Source: Limnoperna fortunei (lineage: Eukaryota; Mollusca; Bivalvia; Mytilida; Modiolidae). From it: a stretch of DNA of 64,000 bases. A program made the position numbers and the translations under genes. The notes under the pieces are model-generated. The model ran no database searches. It was given only the letters and a program-made list of their open reading frames with translations, and was not told the DNA's origin. The stretch lies in contig OX104117.1 in the NCBI GenBank assembly GCA_944474755.1, forward strand, positions 65,835,522 through 65,899,521, read 5' to 3'. Positions 22,789 to 35,200 of the stretch are shown in pieces (the stretch's first letter is position 1; the number at the start of each line of letters is the position of its first letter).

Positions 22789-24430
22789 ACACAAAGTAGT
22801 GCATGTATTAAACCACCTATCGCAAAGAAGTACACATATTATACCCCTTGTCGAAGCAGTACATGTATTATACCACCTGTCGCAAAGCAGTACATGTATT
22901 ATACCACCTGTCGCAAAGCAGTATATGTATTATACCACCTGTCACAAAGCAGTACATGTACATGTATTATACCACCTGTCGCAAAGCAGTATATGTATTA
23001 TACCACCTGTCACAAAGCAGTACATGTATTATACCACCTGTCACAAAGCAGTACATGTATTATACCACCTGTCGCAAAGCAGTATATGTATTATACCACC
23101 TGTCACAAAGCAGTACATGTATTATACCCTTGTCGAAGCAGTACATGTATTATACCACCTGTCGCAAAGCAGTATATGTATTATACCACCTGTCACAAAG
23201 CAGTACATGTATTATACTACCCGTCACAAAGCAGTACATGTATTATACCACCTGTCACAAAGCAGTACATGTACATGTATTATACCACCTGTCACAAAGC
23301 AGTACATGTATTATACCACCTGTCACAAAGCAGTACATGTATTATACCACCTGTCACAAAGCAGTACATGTACATTTATTATACCACATGTCACAAAGCA
23401 GTACATGTATTATACCACCTGTCACAAAGCAGTACTGTACATGTATTATACCACCTGTTGCAAAGCAGTACATGTATTATACCACCTGTCACAAAGCAGT
23501 ACATGCATTATACCACCTGTCACAAAGCAGTACTGTACATGTATTATACCACCTGTCACAAAGCAGTACATGTATTATACCACCTGTCACAAAGCAGTAC
23601 ATGTATTATACCACCTGTCACAAAGCAGTACATGTACATGTATTATACCACATGTCACAAAGCAGTACATGTATTATACCACCTGTCACAAAGCAGTACA
23701 TGTATTATACCACATGTCACAAAGCAGTACATGTACATGTATTATACCACATGTCAAAAAGCAGTACATGTATTATACCACATGTCACAAAGCAGTACAT
23801 GTATTATACCACATGTCACAAAGCAGTACATGTATTATACCACATGTCACAAAGCAGTACATGTATTATACCACCTGTCACAAAGCAGTACATGTACATG
23901 TATTATACCACATGTCACAAAGCAGTACATGTATTATACCACCTGTCACAAAGCAGTACATGTATTATACCACCTGTTACAAAGCAGTACATGTATTATA
24001 CCACCTGTCACAAAGCAGTACATGTATTATACCACCTGTCACAAAGCAGTACATGTACATGTATTATACCACATGTCACAAAGCAGTACATGTATTATAC
24101 CACCTGTCACAAAGCAGTATTGTACATGTATTATACCACCTGTTGCAAAGCAGTACATGTTTTATACCACCTGTCACAAAGCAGTACATGTATTATACCA
24201 CCTGTCACAAAGCAGTACATGTATTATACAACCTGTCGCAAAGCAGTACATGTATTATACCACCTGTCGCAAAGCAGTACATGTATTATACCACCTGTCA
24301 CAAAGCAGTACATGTATTATACCACCTGTCGCAAAGCAGTACATGTATTATACCACCTGTCACAAAGCAGTACATGTATTATACCACCTGTTGCAAAGAA
24401 GTCCACGTATTATACCACTGTCTAAGTACA
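22789..24430. repeat. About 31-bp minisatellite, 1.64 kb, open in all three forward frames
   Basis: The unit is CACCTGTCACAAAGCAGTAC followed by ATGTATTATAC, about 53 copies, with variants CACATGTCAC, CACCTGTCGC and a 6-bp TACATG insertion. Because 31 is not a multiple of 3 and the unit lacks stops on this strand, each forward frame runs 525-558 codons with a 31-residue periodicity. No domain, intron signal or composition supports a real protein. Confidence 0.95.
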
Positions 24431-24434
24431 CAAC

Positions 24435-26630
24435 CTAGCAGTATATACTACAAATAAATATGATAAAGTTTTTTGGATAATGCAGTTGTCTTAAACACTC
24501 TGAAGTGCAATATACCTTTTGCTGTAATAATATATTTTGTACAAGCTGGTTGGGACTAGTATAACTGATTTATATAGGTTCCTGTACAAGTTTTCAAATA
24601 TGCTGATAAAATTTTTCATATTTACTTATATAAACAGAAGGGCCACGAGAGTATTATACATGATATGCACATCTAAGATAAGGACAATAGCTATACTTTT
24701 TATAGATGGCTATTTTTATTTGCATTAACAAGAAATTTATTACAGTATCTTTGAGTTTGATTCTGAAAACTAAAAAATCCCCATCCATAACGAAAAATCA
24801 TATAATTTTAGTTAAAAAAAACAGGAAGATCACATCTACCAAATAAACAATTCCACTAATTTTAAGATAACTGATACAGGCGTTTTTGTATTCCAGTCTG
24901 AAAACTACAAAATCCACCCCCTTTTTTCAGGAACAAAGTCCCATAACTCTATAACAAAAAATCTTAAATTTACCAAAAAGAATACAGACCATAAGGCTAA
25001 CATCAACAACTGTATAAAGTTTGAAAAAATCTGTGGAGGCATTCTCAAGAAACACTGCCACATGCGGACAACAGACTGACATTTGTATACCATACTATGT
25101 CAGACATAGATAGGCGTATGAAAATAACATCTCTATTTATGTATGTTGCAAAATCTAACAGTGGAACAAACACAAAACAATAAATAAAGTAAACATGTCT
25201 ATTACACATATTTTGTTGTTCTGAATATACAAGTTGTGAATGTTAAATGAACAAGGAAAATTATGAACCACATGGTCAAACTATAGTGTTTATTCAAGTT
25301 CCGTTTCATTTTGTAATGTTTTCAGATACAATATGTCAACTAGTAATTAGCAACAAGTAATTAAAAAATATTGTGACAGACATCAGCATCAACAGACCTC
25401 ATGTGACACACGAGTGATACTGCAACTCTCTTAATGTCTTTTTAATTTCTTTATTATTTTATCAAAATCATAATTATTAGCTTTTTTATTAAAGTGAATA
25501 ATATTTATTGAAGAGACTTGGCGTCATCGTTTATTACACCATAGCTCCTAATTTGTTACCAACTGCACTGATTGCCCATGCTTCGGTAATCACAGAGCCT
25601 AAATTACTCTAATTCATAAATGCTTCAATACCCTAGTTCGCTCATCCACATCAATGATCAATTTTGCAAGAAAAAATAATTAAGTTTATGATGAAAACGA
25701 CTTAAACGTGTTACCTGTTGGTAATATGTCACATGTTAAATGGGTCTCAAAGGAATGCTACCATAGTTAAATCAAACCATCAATTATTGCCTTATTTAAA
25801 ACAAGCCTTTAAAAATTCTGTGTTTTTTATTAAATAATCAATAAATTTTACTACTTTGTCACCATAAATATTGCATATTTGTCATTTTATTCTTCATTTT
25901 GTTTCTACTGCAATTTTTGTATTTTATTTTTATATATTTAATACATATCCTTTGTTAAGAAAACATGTTTCTAAATTCACTAATATTTAAACAAATGGAT
26001 AGGTTTAAATGTAATAGTGTTAGCATTCAATTCAAAAACAAAACATTAATGACAGGAAATCAGGACAAAATCTTCAAAGAATGAATTTTTATTGTTCAAA
26101 ACTTAAAAAAAAAATGCAAAAATGTACAGTGTAAAACAGCTTTAATGTCTACAGGTAATACAATATAGCTTGTTCAATATTTATACAGTGTATCTTTGTA
26201 CTGAGAATTACACAAAAATGTCTGTTTTTTTAAATGTGCTTATAGTATATGTTATACACCCTAGAAAATAGAGATCAAATTTATGAGCTTCAATGTTTAA
26301 CTACACTAGTAACATCTGAGCAATAACCTGCAGACATAAATATATGTATATAACAGAATCATACCTAATAAAAAAAATATTTTGTCAAATCCAAATCAGA
26401 ATTCTTTTTTATGTATTATTAACTGTAAAGGGTGGAAACAGTGCTTGTAAAATAAAAAAGGTAAACACTAATACATAAATTATTTCTACGCCTACAAAAA
26501 CTGGCTACTTTCGTTTTATTATGATAAATGTTATGTCATCACAAGTGTATTAATTTAATTCTTTCATGTAAACTCTTATTTTCCAAGTTATAAAAAATAT
26601 AGTGGAAAAAATTCTATTTGATTGATTGAT
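24435..26630. other. No gene recognised
   Basis: AT-rich sequence with short chance open frames only. No repeat family of the window is evident here. Confidence 0.5.
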
Positions 26631-26631
26631 T

Positions 26632-27045
26632 GGATGTCTGCTTTACGTCCAGCGAGCAGGATTTCAGCTATATTCAGGACGGGAACAAGTTAACAAACAA
26701 TAAATCAACGGAAAATAGGGGTGGGATGGGTCACAGGGAATACAATTTTGACTGCCACTGGAAAAGTATGGAGTTTGGGTAGGGGCGGAAAATTAAGCCT
26801 TTTGTAGCAGCTACAATGAGCCTACTCTTTTTCAAAATCTACAAAAGGGGTCTTTATCGTGCAAGGAGCGTAGCACTCTCCAAACACGTTACCTACTACG
26901 GTCCACAGTCAGGCTTTCCGTATTATGACCTGACAACCCCCCAACGAGAGGGTCTCCCCTATCCGCCACCCAGGGACGCGCTGGGCTGCTCTGTGGGTCG
27001 AGCACTGGGAATCCTCCCAGTATGGTCCCAGGGAAAAAATTCTAA
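26632..27045. repeat. Dispersed repeat, relatively GC-rich
   Basis: It begins with (TTGA)n and GGATGTCTGCTTTACGTCCA. It contains GGGGTCTTTATCGTGCAAGG and an ACTACGGTCCACAG block, like the 'ttTACGTCC ... TTTATCGTGC ... ACGGTCC' repeats scattered in mollusc genomes. The 93-codon open frame at 26816-27097 lies inside it and is not a gene. Confidence 0.55.
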
Positions 27046-27894
27046 GAAATCCACACAGTTGCATGCATGTAAATTAAATATAGATTTTGTAACATAAAAA
27101 AATGTATAGAATTGCAGACAGCATGCATTGAATGCATTGACGATTGTACACCATTGATGACATCAGATAGACAAAAATGTTTACTCAAACAAAAACAACA
27201 AACAGATAAAGAAAACTTAAAACAATAAATTGAATACTTAATCTTAATCTCTCCCTTTTTTTTTAAGACAATTTCTATATTCCAAGTAGAGTTGTCTCTC
27301 TTAGTATATTTTAGTTAAAACTAAAGTGAAAACTAAGAAATATCTATAAAAAATAATATTTTCTTTTCATTCTAATTGGGGATATTTTAATACAAAAATA
27401 ATTTAAAAATAAATAATATAGCAGTGACATTTTTAAACTTGGTAGTTAAAAATAACCAAATCAGCAGCCTAAACAAGTTTAAATAATTTTGTCCTTATGT
27501 AAAGCTTGATCACAAAAACACAAATACAATCAGAATTTTATTTTTTTTGCTTCAAAACATGAATACATACATTATATTTACTATATAGTACAACAAAATA
27601 TACATCTAACTATTAATATTTATTAATTAACAACAAGTTATGTTAAACAATGACGTACAGTGTCATAAGTATTTAGCTCCTCTACACGGGCACCTTAAAG
27701 TGCATGATCCATTGTGATTGGCTGTCAGCTTTGTAAACCAATCAAAGAATCAAATGTGATGGCAGACGTTGGGTTGTAAAACAAGAATCAAATAGGATTG
27801 CATGTCCAGTTGTAAAACAATCACATAATCAAATGTGTTTGGATATCAGGTTGTAAAAAAAATTACAGAATTAAATGCAGATGGATGTCATGTT

Positions 27895-28150
27895 GTATGT
27901 TTGTCTGTCTGAATGGTGTTTAATGTCACCTTTGTCAATTTTGCAGCTATATCATGGCATCCAGCATTATTGTATGCCCCAGTACCCAGAGAATACCCCT
28001 GACATGCAGTAGGAAAACTGCAATCCTTGTCAATTAAGATTGGAGTTGATTAAACGCTGTCCACAGTGCGACTCAAAACCCACAACCTCAGTGATGACAG
28101 ACCACGTGATCAATAGTAGATGATTCACTACCTTAACCACTTAGCTGTCA
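27895..28150 (-). mobile_element. tRNA-derived SINE
   Basis: In minus orientation the head lies at about 28080-28150 (complement of TTAACCACTTAGCTG and ACTCAAAACCCACAACCTCA). The linker is AATCCTTGTCAATTAAGAT, and the tail is GTCTGAATGGTGTTTAATGT at the left. It is a slightly degraded full copy downstream of the NWD gene. Confidence 0.82.
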
Positions 28151-28532
28151 GGTTGTAAAAACATCACAGAATCCAATGTGATTGGATGTTTAAAAAAAAT
28201 AATTAAGTCACTGCAATATTTAAAGTTAGCAATATCAAAATGTAAATAAGAATTTACAGACACAATTATCCATGGGATATGTTACCACATTACCATACAA
28301 ATCTCAGACTTAATAGTAGAATGAATGTTAACAATGTACCACATATTTTAGTCACCATTTGTATTACATGATCTGCAACTTGTAAATCTTATTCAACAGC
28401 TTTGTACATTTTTTTTGTATAGATAACAATACAATCAAACACTATTATGACTAGGACAAACATATAAAACCAAGGTTAACAAAGTGTCATGATTGTTTTT
28501 ACAGAGTTTGGAACAGCCTTACATGGGTAGAT

Positions 28533-28542
28533 TTTATTTATT
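28533..28542 (-). terminator. Candidate polyadenylation signal of the NWD gene
   Basis: On the minus strand this reads AATAAATAAA, 0.47 kb past the stop codon at 29014. A weaker ATTAAA lies at 28768-28773. I found no closer AATAAA. The choice is a guess without transcript ends. Confidence 0.35.
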
Positions 28543-29013
28543 GGCCTTCTATGTGTGTTATTCACCTAGACACAACTAGTACAAAAATGATTGTCCCACA
28601 GTTTTACATTATGAATTAGCAAGTGTGGTTGATATTTGTTAACTGACATCTATTTAATCGATTGTAAGAAATAAAACTATTATGATCTTCACACAGCCTA
28701 TATTAGGAGTATTATTATTGCAGCAAAAAGGGGAGTTAAGCAGGGATGAACAAACTACCCAAACAACTTTAATTAAATACTAGTATTTACATAAAAGCCA
28801 ATAACATGTAATACCTAAACTGAACCACTAAACAAGATACTCAATAATGCTTTGTGAATAATTAAAATATGTTCTCTCATGCCAAAATGCATTCAGATTT
28901 AACTCGTGAACGGAATAGGTTCTGCACACTTGTTCAATCTGATGTGTTCTAGGGCACTTGTGATCATTTTTTAAATATTCACTCTGTGCTATTGATTATC
29001 CTATACGTATATG

Positions 29014-29241
29014 TTATGGTTGTCCTGTATGTAGCCTGTATACAAGCATCCTGGTATTTTGGATTCCAGTATTAATAACCAAGTGTTTGGAATCGACAGT
29101 AAAGTTCATCTGTAGTAGATCAGATGGTATCTTCAAACTAAAGACCTCTGTACCAGTGGAGATCTGCCACAATTTGAGCATGTTATTTAGGCAGTATGAT
29201 ACCACCCAGCTGCTATCAGGAGAGATTGCCACATTCACCAC
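29014..29241 (-). CDS. NWD gene exon 11 (terminal, last WD unit)
   Basis: After ATTTTAG the exon encodes VVNVAISPDSSWVVSYCLNN and then MLKLWQISTG, a WD-type blade, and ends RLHTGQP stop. The protein stops a short distance after its last blade. 76 codons including stop. Confidence 0.92.
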   Translation of the reverse strand: MVNVAISPDSSWVVSYCLNNMLKLWQISTGTEVFSLKIPSDLLQMNFTVDSKHLVINTGIQNTRMLVYRLHTGQP

Positions 29242-32200
29242 CTAAAATGAAAAATAATTAAAATGTTTCACAGCATAAGAAATATTTTTAATTTCTGAAC
29301 AGGTTATAGATTATATTGATTGTTTTTAATAGTGTTTATTACCATTTTAAGTTATTTATCAGCTATATCACAGCTTTTAGTTTACATTATGTAACTGCTC
29401 ACTTTGTATTGTTCTGTTTTAAGGTTTTGTTATACTATATTGAGATTTTTAACAGAAGCAGTAAACTTACAGAAGCTGTGTGTATTTTCTGTGGTTCCTT
29501 TTTTCCAAAAGGAAACCCTGTAATAGCATCCCATACAATCATGTAACCATCTTCTGACCCTACAGCTATGTAAAGTCCATTCCTGCTCCGATCCATTGCC
29601 AAAATAGTGCCTCTATAACAATCATTTATATGGTCATAAAATGACATAAAACTCAAATTTTTTTCTTTAGTCACTCTCTGGTCACATTTTCCTGTTGGTA
29701 CGTCCCAAAATAAGACAGATCGTTTCAAGGTGATCATCATAACATTTCCCTTGTAAGGACAAATTACTTCACCAAGATGTGGAATTTTAGTCAGCATTCT
29801 GTTACAGGGCATCAACCCTCCTGCAGCTTGAGTCAAATCGATACCATAAAAACGATGTGGATGGTGTTGTTGTAAAAGTCCGCTACCTTGTTTCCTAACT
29901 GAAGCCTGGATTTCAACACGTTCTTTCTCTGTTATTTTGACCTGTAATATTAGGTATCGCTCTGACTCGTTTAAAGAGATATTGAGGCTCTCATAGGTCA
30001 AAGGTTGATTTATTAGAAAAGATTTTTTTGTCTTTAAAAGTTCTATATCTACAATCTCTACATGATGACTTTTCTCGTTAGTCTTCACCAAGTACAATGT
30101 CTTGTGATCTTGGGCAATACAGAAATCCACAACATTTCTGAAACTCATTTTCTCCACACCTTCTATAAAGTCCATGACCTTCAGATTCTTTGTGATAATG
30201 TCCAGTACAGTACACAAGGTTCCCATTGTGACTAAAACTTTGTTTCCATTCATTCCTATATAGAGTTTTTTCACAAGATTTGCATCAAAAACAGACCATA
30301 CCCTTAAATTCTTGTCTTCAGAAGCTGTAATGATATGGTTCCCATTTATATCAAGGTCAAATCCTAAGATATCTTTTTGGGAAAGCAGATCAGAACAATC
30401 TGGTGGAGCATTTCCATTTATTGAAGAATCACCTTCTGAGTTAATAAGTCTGGAAATTTGCCAAATTCTCAATGTATGCTTTTTACTAAGTGTTAAAACT
30501 TGGTCTTCAAGAACAGATATTTTGACAATCTCATTACTATCTGCATTAAAATTGCCTAGATGTTTGCCAGTCTGTGCCTTGTAAAGGATTATCTGCCCCT
30601 TATTATCACCAATAAATACCAAATCATGGATCCAGCTAATTCCTACAGATGTGAGTGTGTTATTAATGTGTAGTTCTTGGACAATGTCTCCATTGGAAAT
30701 ATTATATACTGCAACAAAACCCTGCTCAAGCCACATAGCTGCTAAGGCATGAGCATGCGAGACAGAGAGTTGAATCACCTTGGAACAATCTTCTGTAATG
30801 GTTACACTGACATTTTCTACATCAATCACAGTTATGTTCCCTCCAGTTTCCTTGTTACAACACCCAACAAGAAGTGTCTCGTTGCAGCCAACTGCTGCAA
30901 AGCCCTCATTCAAAGGATGGGCAATTTTTAATAATTTGCCATTTTCATCTGTGCCAACAGTATGGATTCGGACACAACCGCTGTTTTGATTACATTTTTG
31001 GTTGTTATCAGAATTTATTGTTAGTATTATTTTAAGATTGTCTATACTGGTTGTAATGATATTAGCTACATCACATGGTTCCTCTGACAATGTCAGCATG
31101 TCCACTTCCTTAAATCCATTTGTATCAAATGTCAAAACATCTCCATTATTGAACAAGATAGTCAGATGTAAGAAGTCTGTACTCAGTGTGCTCATCAATG
31201 GATATGACTTCACATCAATTTCTTTGCAGATTTCTGTTAATTTCTTCTGATTAAAAGTTTGGTTGTGAAAATGAAATGTCTGGAACCTGTCTTTTCCAAT
31301 CTGAATGATTCTTTTTTCTGACTGATCTAACAATGGTGGTAAAGTAGGTTTAAAGTCTTTACTTGGAACTATACGATACATTTCATTGTTAATTGCATCA
31401 TACACAGAATACTGGCAGTCGTCCATTTCTTCTTCCTGTACGTTAGTCATCAGTACAGTCTCCAGACTCTCTGCCATGATACTGCCTATATCATTGTAGA
31501 TGTGTGCTAGGGCTGATGATGCATCCGTCCTCGGAGCCAGACAAGGAAATACTGGAATTAGTAATGGTGTTTTACTGGACTGCACCAAGTCTTTTGCTTG
31601 TTGCATTAATTGCTTCAGGTACGGTTGACGGTCATCAACATTTAATCTGGATAACAAATTAATGGCTAGACTGGTACCACTTCCTGCATCAGTGTTGGTG
31701 ACCTGGAAATAATTCTTTAGAAATGCCACTTCTTCATCTTCTGTTTTATCCAAATATTTTGTCAAGTCTTCAAGCCAAGAAGACAGTGGAAGGGCTGCCA
31801 ATCTGACTCGTAAAAAGTCCAAATTACAGAAGCAGTCTGCTTTAGCCTGGGAAGGATCAATATTATCTCCTGCCTGTGTTATGTGGTATGGAGCAGCTGT
31901 CAATTTTCTACTATTTTTTACGGTAAGTGGTTGCTTGGTAACCTGCCTGTCTGCATTTTCAACTTTAAGTTTTCGTCTTTGTAGAGTAATGTCCCTCTTG
32001 ATGCCATCATTGGCTATAAAATACTCTGCCAGTATCCTGTGCAGCATTTTTCCTGCATTACCAAATACGTAACGCTTGTGAGCTGTTTCAATAAATTGCC
32101 GATGATACCAGTTCAATGTTGTTTTTCCGAATGAATGTCTTTCAACAATATATTCTCTTAAATCATAGCGTATCCTAGCTACAAGTACTGGTGGCATGCG

Positions 32201-35200
32201 TACAATACCAGGAACAGGAGGGTCGTGGTAGCGATATATGTCATTCAAAACTTCATCATCACATGACAGCACATCTTCCCATTCAATGTCTGAAATTCCA
32301 TTGAAAGCAACCGTAATATATCCAAGAGCATGGCTGATTAAGATTTGTCCAAATTTCTTTTCCATGTTGTCAAATAGTTGGTTTATAGCTCCTTGGACTG
32401 TATCTTGAAGGACCAATGCATGGTCTGGAGTGTATGAATTCCATGTTATAGCTTCATCAAGAATCAGCTTTAGATACAGTGGACCACGACATTTCCTGAA
32501 TGCATTGACAACCTGTTTTGTCTGTAACTGTGTAACAATCCTATTCTTCTTTTCAAGGTATTTGTCAATCATTTCAAATCCTGCTTCATCTGGTAAGGCA
32601 GGAACTTCTACAAAATTGGATGTGTCTGGGAATATTTTTTTCAATGTATCCAAAATTTCATGTTCCTCGGGTAGGGTAGAAACAATTAATCTGACATTTC
32701 CAGGAAGTATGGTCGGAAGCCAATTACACAGGTAAGCATCATTATTTGGTAAAAGTTGGTCCAGAGAATCTAGAAGAATGACAACTGGCTTTTTTAATTT
32801 GCTTGACACACGGCGTAAGAAGCGTGGCATGTAATTGAGCATATTTTTCATTGTCTTGTATCCTACCGGTTCCATCAGGATCTCTGCACAATCAGCTAAC
32901 TGTCCACACACACTATACAATACATCATATATGTCAATACTTTGTGGTGAAGTCCCTAGAAATCGTAGGATACCCACATGAGACTGGTTCCTAAACCATT
33001 CTGGTAACTGTTGCATGATTTTGGCCATAATTGATGTCTTGCCAGCACCTGATGGAGCATAAATTATTAATGGTTTTCTGGATTTATCATTTAAAATATA
33101 ATTCTTTGTTTTTTCAAGAACATCCTCTCTTCCACAAAAAGTTTCACATTTCAATTTACAGAAATGTAAATGATGGAGAACTTCATGATAATCAGCATAG
33201 TATTCAGAAGTTCTGACCAAACCCTTCTGATCCTTCCTGCCTTTATCAATAAGATGTGTAATATCTTTCACAAGATCAAAACAAAGTTGCCTTATATATT
33301 CTGTATGATCTTTATGTTTTTCAGGATCAATTCCTCCTTCATACCAGTTTGGTGCATACACATGTATTCTCCCTGACTTGGACATAACAATTGGTATCTT
33401 TTCTTTAATTAGTTTTTCCCTCAGTAGTTTAACATCTTCATCCAATACCAACTGAAATAAATAAAAAAATTGTAGATTACATTTTTTTGTTAAAATCTGC
33501 AATAATTACTGAGGCCTTGGTGTCCGAGTGGTTAAGTTAGTTAGTATACTATTGATCATGTGCCTGTCAACACTGAGGTTGCGGGTTTGAATCTCAGCGA
33601 GGCAGGGTGGGCTCAACTCCAATCCTAATTGACAAGGATTGCCTGTTGAAGACTCGCCCAATAGAAACTGGACACAATTAAATAGCTGAAAAATTGCTGA
33701 AATTGGAGTTTAACACCATTTAAACAAACAATATTATAGTCAAAATACTTAATGACTCTTCAGGCATTTTCTACCCATTGGTCAATCAATTCTGAGTACA
33801 GGTAACAGCTGTTTAGAAAACTGCTTCAATATGTTTTCTTTAAAGCTCTTCATCAGTAATAGCTGGAAATTTAAATTGCAGCTACTCAACAGCTATTCAT
33901 TAATACCATCATACCAGTGGCAAGCATAAATTAAACAGATCTATGTAAATATAACAAGGACTACTTTTTTCCTAATTCTATCCTTTTATTATCTTATAAC
34001 AGGAAGATTAAGACAAGTTTGATATTTTACATTTGTGTTTTTTATCCATGAAACAATATTTCAGTTTATATATACATGTATAAGGAACAGCCTTCCACGT
34101 GACTATAACAGCATGAACATATGACTAAGACAGCATGTAACTGACTATGACATATGTTGATTGGACTAAGACAGCATGTACATATGACTAAGACAGCATG
34201 TAACTGACTATGATGCATGTTGATATGACTAAGACAGCATGTACATATGACTGACCGCATGTACATGACTAAGACAGCATGTACATGAACTAAGACAGCA
34301 TGCATATATGACTAAGACAGCATGTATATGACTACAACAGCATGTTCTATGTTTTGTTTGAATGGTGTTTAATGCCATTTTCAGCAATTTTTCAGCTATA
34401 TCATGGTGTCCAGTTTTTATTAGGAGAGGAAGCTGAAGTACCTGGAGAAAACCCCAGACCTGTGGTAGGAAAACTGGTAATTCTTGTCAATTAAGACAGG
34501 AGTCTAGTAAATCCTGCTATGTTGCTATGACTAAGACAACATGTACATATGACTATGACAACATGTACATATGACTATGACAACATGTACATATGACTAA
34601 GACAGCATGTATATATGACTATGACAACATGTACATATGACTAAGACAGCATGTATATATGACTAAGACAACATGTACATATGACTAAGACAGCATTTAA
34701 ATGACTAAGACATCATTTAGATGACTAAGACAGCATGTACATATGACTAAGACAACCTTTTCATATGACTAAGACAGCATGTATATATGACTAAGATAAC
34801 ATGTACATATGACTAAGACAGCATTTACATGACTAAGACAGCATTTACATGACTAAGACAGCATTTATGTGACTAAGACAGCATGTACATATGATTATGG
34901 CAGCATTTGCATGACTAAAACAGCATGTAAATATGACTGACAGCATGTACATAGGAATAAGAAAGCATGTACATATGACAAACACAGCATATACATATGC
35001 TTAAGACAGCATTTATATATGACTTAGTGTGCATATATGACTAAGAAAGCATGTACATATGACTAAGACAACATGTAAATATGACTGAGACAGCATGTAT
35101 ATTTGACTTAGATTGACAGCATGTTCTTTTTGACTGACTTAGCATGTTCAAAATGACCACTATGAACACTTTTTACCTTGCCATTCTTTATAGTTGTATC

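Noticed and set aside
22762..24457. Three overlapping plus-strand open frames of 525-558 codons
   Set aside because: They are three frames of the same 31-bp minisatellite. No domain, no splice context, and equal openness in every frame.
26816..27097. 93-codon plus-strand frame
   Set aside because: Lies inside a dispersed GC-richer repeat and resembles no protein.
33511..33600. Possible tRNA gene (GAGTGGTTAAG with GGTTGCGGGTTTGAATC)
   Set aside because: It is the head of a SINE: the same body and tail follow in all copies, and the tRNA fold is degraded.
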